Assembly (NCBI RefSeq): GCF_029227915.1
Contig: NC_079882.1
Location: 27,471,001 to 27,535,000, forward strand
Length of the DNA stretch: 64,000 bases
From: Hydractinia symbiolongicarpus
Taxonomy: Eukaryota > Cnidaria > Hydrozoa > Anthoathecata > Hydractiniidae
Direction of reading: 5' to 3'
The translations under genes and the position numbers were made by a program. The stretch's first letter is position 1; every line of letters begins with the position of its first letter. The notes beneath the pieces are model-generated. The model saw only the letters and a program-made list of their open reading frames with translations. It did no database searches and had not been told where the DNA came from. Below, piece after piece: positions 1 through 10,600 of the stretch.

Positions 1-465
1 AATGTTATTGCAACATTGGCATGAAGAAAAGGAACACTAGAAGATCATGGAAGAGTTGCTTTGCAAGCATTCCTGGTATTTTATCTATCTTTTATCTTAA
101 ACTATCTTCTTTTCAAACGCTTTTTTCTTGCAGGGTAACTAAAAGTAAAAATATTCGTTTTTAGAATACTTCCGTGTATAACCTTTAGGTCCAGCTTGTT
201 CACATTTTTTCTCACCTAAGTTGCCTTGTAGAGAATTCGTAAAACAACGTTAAGATGCTCCTTTTGCACTGTTTTATTTTGCGCGTACAACAGTGGTTGT
301 TTTCCATGCAGCAACGCTGGGAATTAAAGGATTAGAAATATTTGCAGAAACAATTAATTGTGTTTATTACAAAGTTAATAACAATCTGTTTAAAACCTTT
401 GTATGATTGGCCTTCTGTGAATTGCAATATTGATATGAACCATTTTATTCTGTTTCTTTTGACAG

Positions 466-949
466 TTGACGGACAGTATTCTACCTGGATGGCTTGGTCC
501 AAGTGCACCAAATCATGTGGTGGTGGAACACAAGAACGAACAAGAACATGTACTCCACCACTAAGAGGTGGTAATCCATGCCAAGGTGACAAAATTCAAA
601 AAAGAAAATGCAACACAGATTCATGTCCCAGTACGTGTAACAATAATAAAATTATGTATAAAACACTAAAGGCAGCTTATATTATGGAAATAACTTTCGT
701 CTTTGTTTTCTAGGTGCCATTGCATGCAAATTTTTGTCTGGAGAAGGTATGGGCGATGATGAAATAGATGTAGGTCCAAAAAATAGCGTGGAGGAGTGTG
801 TCAAGGAATGCCGAAAGCAGAAGTTAAAATTTCCAGCTATTAATGGCGTATCTATGACCAGTAGTAAGCCAATGCAATGTTTATGCGAAATCAATATGAA
901 AGATCGCATTCCTATTTTCGACTGGAAAAGTTGTAAAATTTATGAGTAA
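466..949 (+). CDS. TSP1-domain protein, last two exons (5' end outside window)
   Basis: Two exons are visible: 466-630 (acceptor after a pyrimidine tract ending gacag, donor gtacgt at 631) and 714-949 (acceptor ctag, stop at 947-949). They join in phase. The first exon encodes a thrombospondin type-1 repeat: WMAWSKC, the CSKSC-like CTKSCGGG, the RTRTC motif and the closing cysteines CNTDSC. The second encodes about 78 residues with six cysteines (CKF, ECVKEC, QCLC, SCK), resembling a small PAN/apple- or WSC-like module, and then stops. TSP1 repeats occur in extracellular matrix or cell-surface proteins, so an extracellular role is inferred. Exon 1 starts at codon position 2, so at least one upstream exon is missing; no signal peptide is seen. 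No canonical AATAAA was found just after the stop. Confidence 0.82.
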
Positions 950-1050
950 GCTAATATAAACAATATTGCTTGATTCCTAAGAATTATTAGTGCTTATCGT
1001 GGACATTTTTATTTCCCTTAACGATACTCATAACCAAACTAATTGTTAAT

Positions 1051-1797
1051 TACAAGCTCGTGAGCTTGTATTAACCCTATTTGGTCCGGGGTTTTTCGAA
1101 CATACTATGACGTCATCAGAAGCTTGAAAATTGTTAAAAATGCCACTATCTGTTTAAAATATAATTACTTTTGTTCTAGAGCGAATTTTTACATTCTGTT
1201 TAAAGTTTCTGAAAGCTAAATAACATTTTTTTAACATATCTTCCGGTTTTTACATGGATCGGATAAAAAATTGCCAAAAATTGCCTGAAAATCCGTTTTT
1301 TTCCGATTTTCGGGTAAAATCCGACAAAATCGGGAAATCGGATTAGTCACGTGTCAAAATTATTCAAAATGATTCTTCTTGATGAAACAAAGTTGTGTTG
1401 CAAGTTTCAAGTTCTAAGGATAATCCTAACAGGATTTATTATATTTTCCCCATTATAAGGATTTCATAGAGATTTTAGGGGTAGTTTCGAGTAATGGCCA
1501 ATATCAAAGCCTCTGAAAGGTATGGGACCTAAAAATTTAGCATGCAGGTGTGTAATAGATAAATGTTGAAACTCAGTAAGTATCATAGCCATATAAGAAA
1601 GCAATCAGGAGTTATTAAAAAAAAAACCGTCAGGAGGGGGGGGGCGGAATCCGCCCCCCCCCCCCCCAGACCAAATAGGGTTAAAACGCAAATGTGTCCC
1701 ACAAGAATGGAAATTTCTGCCTCTCTGAACACCGAAACGGGAGTAGTCGTGTGTTGAATCTCATCTTGGTATATATTTTTACTTTTTTTTTTTCTAA
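1051..1797 (+). repeat. tRNA-related SINE-like repeat, copy A, split by a MITE
   Basis: The repeat starts with a near-perfect 20-bp palindrome (TACAAGCTC, GT, GAGCTTGTA; 1051-1070) and resumes at 1681 with about 115 bp, ending in a T-rich run. The second part matches, in inverse orientation, the copy at 47995-48131. The interior of the intact copy has a tRNA B-box-like string (GTTCGAATCTC); here it has lost one base (GTGTTGAATCTC). The tRNA origin is inferred from that box and the T-rich end. Confidence 0.7.
1075..1680. mobile_element. 606-bp piggyBac-type MITE with TTAA target duplications
   Basis: The element begins CCCTATTTGGTC and ends GACCAAATAGGG, a 12-bp terminal inverted repeat, and is bounded by TTAA on both sides (1071-1074 and 1681-1684). 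The CCCT terminus plus TTAA duplication is the signature of the piggyBac superfamily. It has no coding capacity. Its right end has a G/C-rich hairpin, GGCGGA facing TCCGCC within long G and C runs (about 1635-1667). The interrupted repeat is present without the insertion, with a single TTAA, at 48108-48111, so the boundaries are exact. Confidence 0.88.
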
Positions 1798-4693
1798 TTT
1801 TATTTTTCCAAAAGATAAGATAAGTGTTCAAAAGCATTATTTAACTAACTGGTAAAGTAAAGGTTTTTCCACCAAAGTTTACAAAATTGAATGTAGGCAG
1901 AATTAAGGTCACCCCAAATGTCTGGAAAGTAGTTTACGAAAAATAAAACTTCCACAACATTATGTAACAGAGAAACAAAGGCGCTGCACCATATTTATTT
2001 ATTAAATACATCGATTTTACAAAGTTTGGTTAAAATGTAAGCAAAAGTTAAAGTATATTGTAAATAATGACAAGAACGGAATTCTTTTCGCTACGCCAAC
2101 ATACAGAAATATGATTTCGGAAACACTCTGAAAGAACGTAAATTTTCCAATCCCGTTCTTGTTATTTGTCTTCACGCCATAAGTGCACTTGATCTTTTTA
2201 CCGAAGTTTGCTGGTTGTGATAGTGCCGGTAACATATATATTTTTTAACCACAGCTATTTCCTTTTTGAAACAAGATTTACTCGCCTCCCGTGCCACCTA
2301 GGTTAATTTTTTTGAATTTTTACGGTTTTTTTTTTTGAAAATTCGCGAATATTTTTACACTCTGAGGCTTAACAATGTGTTTCCTGAAAAAAAAGTAAAA
2401 AAAAAAAATGAGAAAAAGAGAAGAAAAATTTATTGTCACTTCAAACTACCCGGCCACTGCGGCAGTAACTGAAAGTGTATTTTCAAACCATATCAACAAA
2501 TTTACGTTTTGGCACTAAAAGTCGCGTGTGTATTGGTTAGTTGTTGCTTTTCTATAGCTTGGGCCGTCAGAGGGAACAAGGTTGGATTTAAGAGTAGCAC
2601 GCACTAGTCCAGGAAATCTCGTAGCTTAGTCTAACATTTTTCGACACGCAAAGAAATGATTCGTCTAATTGTGAAAAGTGAAGAAAGAAAAGGTTTTGAA
2701 AAGGTTTTGATCTCGGAACCATCAAACTGTCAAGATGAAACGTTATCACATAGCTAATTATACACATAGTGGTGAAAAAAATTAGCCAGATTGGATACCT
2801 GCAGGACTTACAGTGTGACATTAATAAGCAGTTTTAAAGTTACAGAAGCGTAGTAGCACGTGTTGTAAACATTGAACGCCATCTTTGCTGCTCTTGCTGT
2901 CGTGCTCCACATTTTGACATCTGGAGAACTCCAATTTCAATAAATTTTGGTACTCGTTTGGAAACTAAAATTGATTATGACTGTCAACGTCTGTTATTTG
3001 CGAGCTAGTTTACGTATATCATACATATTGATTCTCATAAGAAGCAAATCTTCTACTATATTAACAGTATGACTTTTTAAAGATGGTGAATTTAGTAAAG
3101 AAATGGTGATACCAAGGTCATCAATAACACCACCCCTACAAGGGTTAAAAAAACTGTCTTTTTAAAGCCTCGTGTAACATATCGGTTAACTTTGAAACAA
3201 GAAGAAGAATATTGGCCAATAAAAAACAAGTTAATAATATTGATTATACTACTAATTGCGACATTCATTTGTCATTGATTAAATGACTTTTGCTTTTCAA
3301 ATTTAAAGCTGACAACACCAGCACTCAACCTGCGTCTGTACTTTATGGGCAGTGCACACTTAGGCTAATATCAATGGAAATTGAGTTCTTCGTATTGATG
3401 GTCAACAGCTAGATTTGTTATTTTCATGTAAATTGGTATTTCCGTTTTTTTAATTGGAACACACTGATTTGGTTTGCTATTACCTTGCTTTTAACACTAT
3501 TTGATGTCATCTAACTTCACAAATACTGTTGCTTCTGGTCCATGTTTTATTTTAAAATATATGAAAATTAACCATTTATCAACCTATCTGAAATATTCAC
3601 ATTTTCCTTCATAACCTTTGCTTCAATCTTTAATTGTAACGACAATACAAGACCTTCTCTTTCAGATTGCGTACAATTTCTTGCTTTTACTATAATATCT
3701 GCGTTTCTGCAATTGTAGGGTAATTCATCGAGAGCATAGAAATAAGATTTCATTATGTAATCTTGCAGAACTATTTTGGCAAATATATATATAGGGCTTC
3801 ATTCGATTCGATATGAAGGATCTGTTGTGGTAATCAATCTTGTTTGAGAGGATTTTTTTACATTCTTATCTAAGTCACCACATTCTCATCTCAGTCACCC
3901 CTCACTATTACTTTTTGTTAAGCAAGCAAATGAAATAATGCATCATTCTTTGACGCATTATTTCAGGGAACGCCATTAACGTAAAACCCTATAAAGCAAT
4001 GGGAACTATATTTAATTGTAAGAACTGGTTTATGTATCAACATGTAAGTAATTTATAATATGCAAATATATGTGCATATTGCTTCCTAGCTGCCAAGATA
4101 TTTCGAATTATTGGAATAAACAATTTATCTCTCAAAGTTCGCGTATGATAAATATATTTCATATTTAATGTCACACTGCATTGATAATGAGGTACATCTC
4201 TATTTTTTGTATAATAGTTGCCTAAATGAAAATCTATGTCGATTTTTTTCCTCCTTTGTGCCTCGGTGTTTGTTTACACTATGCCGCCATTTTGAAAAGT
4301 TTTAACTCTCGCCATAAGATCTCGTGGGCATTGTTTAGTTTAGTGATCCTAGCTGCTGACATCAGCATTCTGTGACCTTTATCGCTATATATCATCGCAT
4401 ATTATTATTTTTTTTTAATTTCTATAACAACCTGGGTTTTATATTAAATGAAAAAAACTTGTTTTAGAATACAAACAATCTGTTTTATTCTTCCAATTTA
4501 TATGCAATTATTATGAAAAGTTTAATTATTTCAATCTTTTTCTGTTATGTTTTATTTGCTTACCTGTAAAACAGAAATAGCAACGACAAAAAAAATAATT
4601 GGAAGAAAATCTTATCAGAGAACTGAAAAAGGGATTTATGTATTTTTATTAGTCAGAAACAGAAATTATTAAAAGAAAATCTACCATTAAATA
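1798..4693. other. Gene-poor stretch
   Basis: No coding region recognised. A small imperfect fold-back of about 20-bp arms lies at 2063-2169 (ACAAGAACGG facing CCGTTCTTGT). A 61-codon minus-strand ORF at 3568-3753 looks mildly protein-like but lacks a family signature. Confidence 0.5.
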
Positions 4694-5566
4694 ATGCAAA
4701 CTATCTTGACATTCTTAGTTGCAGCTCGTTTTATTCCTTTGACGTTACACATTGTGGGTTGCTACTTGCTTTATAAAAGAAGTTGTTGTCGAAACTCCAA
4801 CGAAAGACTTCTCCTGTTGCAATTGGGTATAGCAGAGAGTTTCTTATGCTTGATTCCATTTGTGTTATCGTTCCTGTATTTCAATTACGGAGATTCTAAT
4901 CCAGTCGTAATAGCTGTTTACATATTTCAACTCTCATTTTTCTTATCGTTTTATCTTTTTATGATCGTCATCACAATGAATCGATTTGCAGAGGTTTACT
5001 TAAGTATTCGCTATCCACTTTATTGGTCTGTAAACCATACAAAGAAATTAATTGTGTTGGCGTGGTTAATAACCCTTGCTTTTTTTGGTTCACTTTTGGT
5101 GTATTACCTTGCAACAAGTGACTACAACGAAAGCACGCTTTTAAACGTTCTAGTGAGTATATCAGAAATGTATATATTTCCGATCCTAGACGTCTTAGTT
5201 ATGGCTTTTGCTTTAGGAACATATGGTTATATTGTAAAGAAATTAATGGCAACACGGGTGCAAGTAGTTCCGAATAATACAATACAGAACACGGCTGAGC
5301 CATCCACACGAAATGGGAACATAAAAAAGCTATTACTGCCTGTTTTATTAATGACTACATATTTGTTTTTTTCATTTCTTCCCAGTGTTGTCGTGTTTTA
5401 CGAACGCGTTAATGGAAATATTGCAAATGCAATTGGGGTAGTTCAACAAGTAAGACATGCCATGTTTACTATTGGTCTGATATCAGATGCTCTTATTTAT
5501 ATTTTTTTGTCGACTGATGTAAGCAAAAACGAGATAGCATTTTTTTTCCGAACTAATCGCAATTGA
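4694..5566 (+). CDS. Divergent class A (rhodopsin-like) orphan GPCR, intronless
   Basis: A 290-residue protein with seven hydrophobic segments at roughly 8-28, 38-62, 72-95, 117-140, 153-180, 212-236 and 247-272. Family landmarks are present but altered. The DRY box after TM3 is replaced by NRFAEVYLSIRYPLYW (96-111), which keeps the R-Y-P-L-Y spacing. TM6 has FSFLPS (226-231). The TM7 NPxxY region reads SDALIYIFLS (264-273). The usual TM3 cysteine for the extracellular disulfide is missing. A plasma-membrane receptor coupling to G proteins is inferred from fold; the ligand is unknown. The first ATG is chosen because TM1 starts shortly after it. AATAAA at 5598-5603 fits the polyadenylation signal. 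The gene converges with the DNase I-like gene, leaving about 140 bp between stop codons. Large expansions of intronless orphan class A receptors are known in cnidarians. Confidence 0.9.
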   Translation: MQTILTFLVAARFIPLTLHIVGCYLLYKRSCCRNSNERLLLLQLGIAESFLCLIPFVLSFLYFNYGDSNPVVIAVYIFQLSFFLSFYLFMIVITMNRFAEVYLSIRYPLYWSVNHTKKLIVLAWLITLAFFGSLLVYYLATSDYNESTLLNVLVSISEMYIFPILDVLVMAFALGTYGYIVKKLMATRVQVVPNNTIQNTAEPSTRNGNIKKLLLPVLLMTTYLFFSFLPSVVVFYERVNGNIANAIGVVQQVRHAMFTIGLISDALIYIFLSTDVSKNEIAFFFRTNRN

Positions 5567-5597
5567 AAGTCAAGGTTCAACAAAAGAAGAATGAAAG

Positions 5598-5603
5598 AAT
5601 AAA
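5598..5603 (+). promoter_or_regulatory. Polyadenylation signal AATAAA for the GPCR gene
   Basis: A canonical AATAAA lies 32 bp after the GPCR stop codon, in the short gap before the convergent DNase I-like gene. Confidence 0.6.
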
Positions 5604-5709
5604 ACAATTCTTGGAATGATACTGAGTTTTTTTAATAACACAAGAATACTTACATACAAATACTTTCTATCTATTTTAAAGTTCTCTGAATGGCGCTGAA
5701 AATGTCAAG

Positions 5710-8501
5710 CTAGGAGACTATATTATTACCACCAAATTGTACAATTTCCAGATAGCAATAAGGCGCAGGATGTGCTGACACGTTGCATGATAACTTTACC
5801 TCGTACTTGATATTGCTGTCTTTATAAAAATCATATAAAGTTTTAAAGAGACCATGTCCTCTGGGTAGATATCTTCGAAAGTCCAATTGGTTAACCATTC
5901 TTATGGCAGTCGAGATTTCTATTTTCGTGATCATGTTTGAAAACATTTTGTAGAAATCTTGAAATAAACACAAAATAACTTTCTTTGTTCCAGTCGCAGA
6001 TTTTTTGATGACAAAGCCACCATTTCCTTTGCTAGTTGCTTCAATTTTATATTTTCCTTTGCGCATGGCTGACTTCTTTATATTCAATATTTGCAATCTT
6101 GAAAGAGAAAGTTTGTTATTGTAAACTTTCATGGCGATGGAAGATTGAATGTTGTGTTTCTCCTCTGCTGATCCTATAAAAATACAGTAAAAAGCATTAC
6201 AAGATACATTAGACCCAAGAAGCCATAAGAACTACAAAGTAAAAATACTTACTTATTTGAAGACGAACTGGAAAATGATCGCTTATTAACTGGGTCTAAA
6301 AAAAGAGAGTAGCACCAGAAGCAGTCGTTATTTATGTAGCAGTGTAAAATCGTCTTGAATCTATAAATTTTCAGGCATTAGAAAATTTTAGCATAAAAAA
6401 AAGCTGTCATCCTCTTAATATGCAAAAGCGACCGAATTTCGATTGTATGTGAAAAATCCTTTGGAAAGGCAAGAAAAGAAAGATTTGAAATAGCCGTCCA
6501 CAAATATTTTGGCTTAAAAAATCGCAGCCTCGTGTGAACCCTACAATGCCTGTAACATACCGTTTTTTGTGTCAGTTTATATTTCTCGTCAAATCTAAAT
6601 ACACTGGCACTGAGAGGAATTATAGCTTTTAACAACGAGTCACCGGTCACTACAATTCTGTCATAAGAACAGTCGGTCGTTTTTGTTGTCGTGTCGAATG
6701 TGTTATCAATCAACCAATAAAATCTTGGATCAGTAGCCAATTTGATCCTTCTCCAATGTTTAGTGTAATGGTATTCAGCATTAAAATCACCCATTATAAT
6801 AGCGTTCTGAGTCTTTAACTTTTGAACGATGTTGTTGTAAACCAACGTCAAGTTGCTTATCTCATTTTCCGCGTCCTTAGGGGCAGTGTGAATTCCGGCC
6901 ACTGCAAAATCTTGAATTTCTAAATAGCAATGAAACGTCTTGTTCGATAAACTTTTGATTTCAATAAAATCTTTAAAGACTAAAGCCTTATTTTGGTCAC
7001 ATTTGTTAAGTGCGGCATTTTAAATCATTTTTTTAAAATATTGTGTTCTTCAAATTACGTCGTTTTTCCAAAACAAGCATTTTGGGTTGTTTTAAATGCA
7101 ACAATTTAACGCTGCATAATTATTGATCTTCCCACATCCCATGTTTGTATAATTTTACCTGCTTTCTTGCTTTTGAAGTGGACGACGTAGGGCTCTCGCG
7201 CAAAAACGTCATTCTTGTCGTCATAGGTAAAGCTTGACACAGGAGTTAACCAATCCGATCTAAACAAAGTAATAATGGTTATTAGTAGTTAGGGCGAAAC
7301 TGAGCTCGATGTCTTTTTAGTGACGCTGTAGCATTGTGGTTATAACCCTCGCTCGTTGTGCAGGAGATCGTTCGGTTTCATTATGCGGCGATTTAATATG
7401 GACAGTGAATTTTACCATAGCCCTGTGCCAAGTCATGTCAGGTGACGTCACACTGTGAGCTTTTGAGAGTTGTCTGATAGAGCGCGGACATGAGTTGTGT
7501 CTGCATAACTTAAAGTGAGCATTCAATACTGTATGACTCCTTATCTATGCCATGGCCCCTCCTGGAAATAATAGACAGGGCATATTCCTCGATATTTGTG
7601 AGACTGGCCATATAAAATATGCTTATCTCTTTTTGGGTGCTCAAAGCTCTTGTTTTACAGAATCTTTTATTGGTTTATACCTGTATATGAAAGCATACTG
7701 CTCCTTGCTTGTTGACCTGCCAAGTCTATCACTTACCATGACTTTGTACCTAAATCAGAAAAAAAAACATGTTTTAAATTCCTTAAGGATTCTACAAAAA
7801 GTCAACTAAACTTCTACTCACTTCGGTTCAACTTTATTGAGCTGCTTCAGAAGATCAAGTATTGCTGTGCCCGTACTGTCACGAATCTCTTGAATTAGCA
7901 CCAAATCAAACTGTAGAATGATCTAGTTGCAAAAGTGAATACAAATTTTCAAAATTCTGCAAACAGTTTATTGTATGAATAACATTGTCTGACACACACA
8001 ACACATCCACACGCATTTGTTACTTATTTGCTATTGTATGAATAACATTTCTGCTACCAGGCTTTACCTTAGTCAAGTATTTCCGCACAACGGGGTTTTT
8101 CATTTTTTTAACTCCAAATATTTGAACATTAAACGAAGCAACATCTAACACTCCGCGATCGTTGTATGCAGAAACACTAAAATAAAGCCAGAATGGGTGA
8201 GTCAAATAAATCTTACGTAATTATACCTGTAGTCATGGAAGCAATTTTTCTGATACCACTTGGTTGCTCAAATGGCCAAAGATTTTTTATCGCAAATAAA
8301 AAAAACCCTTTTTTCCATTAGTTTTTGCAGCGAAACTTTCCGAATATTTTTCATAAATAAAAATGAAGCACACAGTTTGTACGATGATGATTATTTCGAA
8401 AATGTAATATCTGTCTGCTAAATTATAAAATTGTCTAACAGTGCTTACCAAAACACAGCACACGACAGTAGAAACAATAAAGGCGCAAAGCGAACATCCA
8501 T
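5710..8501 (-). CDS. DNase I family endonuclease with extra C-terminal domain (7 exons)
   Basis: Gene model, complement of joined exons 5710-6173, 6253-6295, 6561-6979, 7159-7259, 7822-7910, 8068-8176 and 8449-8501. All junctions have GT-AG and keep phase, giving 425 residues. A signal peptide (MDVRFAPLLFLLSCAVF) predicts secretion or lumenal location. The DNase I core (about 20-271) hydrolyses DNA using two histidines and metal-binding acids. Visible residues are Glu62 in LIQE, His148 in AGIHTAP, Asp182/Asn184 in GDFNA, Asp224 in YDRIVV and Asp263-His264 in ISDHFPV, so all the canonical catalytic positions are present. Both conserved DNase I disulfides appear lost. Exon 7 adds about 154 residues (272-425), basic, with few cysteines, matching no domain I recognise; ordinary DNase I proteins stop at about 280 residues. 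A SINE sits in the intron between exons 3 and 4. The expected role is extracellular or apoptotic DNA degradation, or digestion. Confidence 0.93.
7322..7520 (+). repeat. tRNA-derived SINE, copy 2, inside a DNase I-like intron
   Basis: The 5' part reads TAGCATTGTGGTTATA (A-box-like) followed about 35 bp later by GTTCGGTTTCA (degenerate B box). It has the same layout as the SINE at 33533-33731, including a downstream block with ACCATAGC then GTGCCA/ATGT. The two copies are clearly diverged. The ends are approximate; no clean target duplication was found. Confidence 0.6.
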
Positions 8502-9260
8502 CTTGTTTGATTTGTTTTTACAAATGAGGTTGCTAGCAAACTGAAAGACCTACTCATATGATAATTATTTTAAATTTAAGTACATTTGGGAAATAGATAC
8601 AAAAATTGGAGAATTATGTTCTGTGTTGCAGGACTAATAGTCTTTTGATAATGATTTGCACGAACCAGTTAGGGTAACGGACAACTATGAACAGTCAATA
8701 GAGTTTAATGTAGCGAGCGATTAGTACCCAGCTTGTCTTGGTTAGCCAATCGTATCAGTCAGATTTGAATTCCGCGCGAAACGAATGTGGTACCGATTCA
8801 CACTCTTGGAATTGGCTACCCATTCAGTTAGCCTTATTACATCTGAAGTAACATTAAATGGAGAAAATGCTTTTAATTTCGTTCCCAGTGGTTTTAACGT
8901 TTTCTAACAAGTCTCAAAATATTTAGTAAGATTGTATGAACGCTCTAGTTGCTTCAATAAAAAGGCTCACGTAACAAAGGGTTTTAAGCGGAAAATGCAA
9001 TAAGTAAGTGGCACATCGCAATAAAGAGGTCTATCACATTTTTTAAAACGTTTTGCCTAGTTGGCGCAGCGTAGATTAGGGCTAAACAATAGAATACAAT
9101 CATTCAATTGTGGCCTGTGTAGCTTTTGTAGGAAAGAGACATTTGTTTCAGATTTTTTAAAGATGCGAAGAGAGTACAGACAAACACGGATGCACGAGAT
9201 ATTTGTGCTGGGAACCCATATTATTGGCGAATTCCGATGAATTTGTCCACAGGGTAAAGA
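8502..9260. other. Upstream region of the DNase I-like gene, nothing recognised
   Basis: No ORF or repeat with family similarity was seen. The promoter of the minus-strand DNase I-like gene must lie here, but no convincing TATA box could be chosen. Confidence 0.4.
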
Positions 9261-9261
9261 A

Positions 9262-9376
9262 ATAACAGCTGTCTGTTCAAAATGGCCACATGAAGTTTAA
9301 TTCCGGATCCCCTTGTGAGAAATTAATTATTCTGACGGGCGCATCCGTGGAGTTTTCCACGGGTTAACATATAGTC
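9262..9376 (+). mobile_element. Degenerate Helitron-like short element, 3' hairpin
   Basis: A perfect 7-bp hairpin CCGTGGA/TCCACGG (9345-9351 and 9356-9362) closes a segment that also contains a TGTCTGTTCAAAATGG block. Both features match the two better copies at 50357-50487 and 52441-52566. The terminal CTRR motif is not intact here, so this is a decayed copy with approximate limits. Confidence 0.45.
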
Positions 9377-9769
9377 TATTTATAAAAGAATTGCTAACAT
9401 AAACCTATTGTTGTAGTTTTTCAGTTTTTTTATGCCAGTGAATATCAATCTAGGTCACCTTTTAGTGAAAAAGTTGCTCACAGATAAGTTGGCAACTGTT
9501 CCACGGGCAGGAATACAACAATGTCTTTTCCAAGTTGGGAAACTAGACACAAAAACCTCATATTTTAAAAGTAATTTCGAGGTGTGATGTTTCATCTTAG
9601 AAATGGCACAACAAAGCCAATTACCTTAGGCACTAAACAATGGGTCAAGAGGAAAGTTATGTTTTGCAAGTAGAAGTTAAGAGAATGTTAACCATGGAAG
9701 TAGTTAAAAAGCCAGTTTAAAAGCAAGTTACTTTGTGTGAATAATATAGATATTATCATGTCATAAACA

Positions 9770-10600
9770 AGCGAGTTTATTCTAGGCTACGTTTCGACAG
9801 CAACAGTTGTTATGTACGCACAATGATTGTAATCTTTGTTGGCTATTTATTAGTTGAGCAGATAATTAGAGGATCAAATCAACCAATCAGATCACAGAAA
9901 TTTAATTAATTAACTTTTTCAAGGATCCAGATGGAAGCAATAGAATGATTAAAATCTTTCCTTCTTATAAAAGTTTACACTTTTTTCTAAATATTCGCTT
10001 TCCGTAATGCGGGTTCTCACATTTCTGGTAGTTTATAGAAAATACTGTTGATATGAGTATTTCAGTCTATAATATTTATGGTTTCTTGCTACCCAACAGG
10101 ACTCTTGTTTTTTGATGTTTTTATTGTCCCGGTATGATCATTCTTCCATTTATGATCCGCAATCTCTTTTATGTCCATATTTGCGTTGGGTACAGCTCTT
10201 TTGTGCTCTTGCACACGTTGTTTGAGCACTCGTTTTGGTTCACCGACATAAACAGCAGCACAAACCTTACACGGGACGCGACAGTAGACTAAAACACTGG
10301 CTTTTTTTATGTTATCTTTTAATACCCTGATTTTCTTTAACTTTTTTTATGTTTTGTCTCGAGTAACCAATTGCAAGTAAGGCGTTGTTTATATGAGATA
10401 ACTCTTTCTTTTGATCATTCTCTCCACTGACTACATTGACTACATTTCAGTATATAGGACGCCACACTTTCTTCGCAGGACATTTGGTGATTGTGTAGCT
10501 ATTGGTCATTATGAGTAAGTTTGTGGTATACTGATACTGAAAGGTTACCACCGTTTTGAGACACTAGAGTGCCCACGAAAGGAAATGAGTTTATTTTGTT
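9770..10600 (-). pseudogene. Penelope-like element remnant: RT end, GIY-YIG endonuclease and 3' UTR
   Basis: Read on the minus strand, about 10590-10480 encodes a decayed RT thumb (SVSVYHKLTHNDQ followed by a stop). About 10290-10110 encodes the GIY-YIG endonuclease region: VPCKVC then VYVGEPKRVLKQR and EHKRAV, close to the expected VPC...VYIGET...EHKR pattern of Penelope-like elements. Several stops and frame changes make it non-functional. The following noncoding part down to about 9770 holds a tail (GTCGAAACGTAGCC, then AATAAACTCGCTTG) that recurs at about 36000. The element is truncated at its 5' end and abuts the DIRS/Ngaro-like remnant starting near 10600. Confidence 0.78.

Noticed and set aside
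3568-3753. 61-codon minus-strand ORF with possible splice sites
   Set aside because: Protein-like, but the candidate acceptor and donor do not lead to recognisable neighbouring exons.
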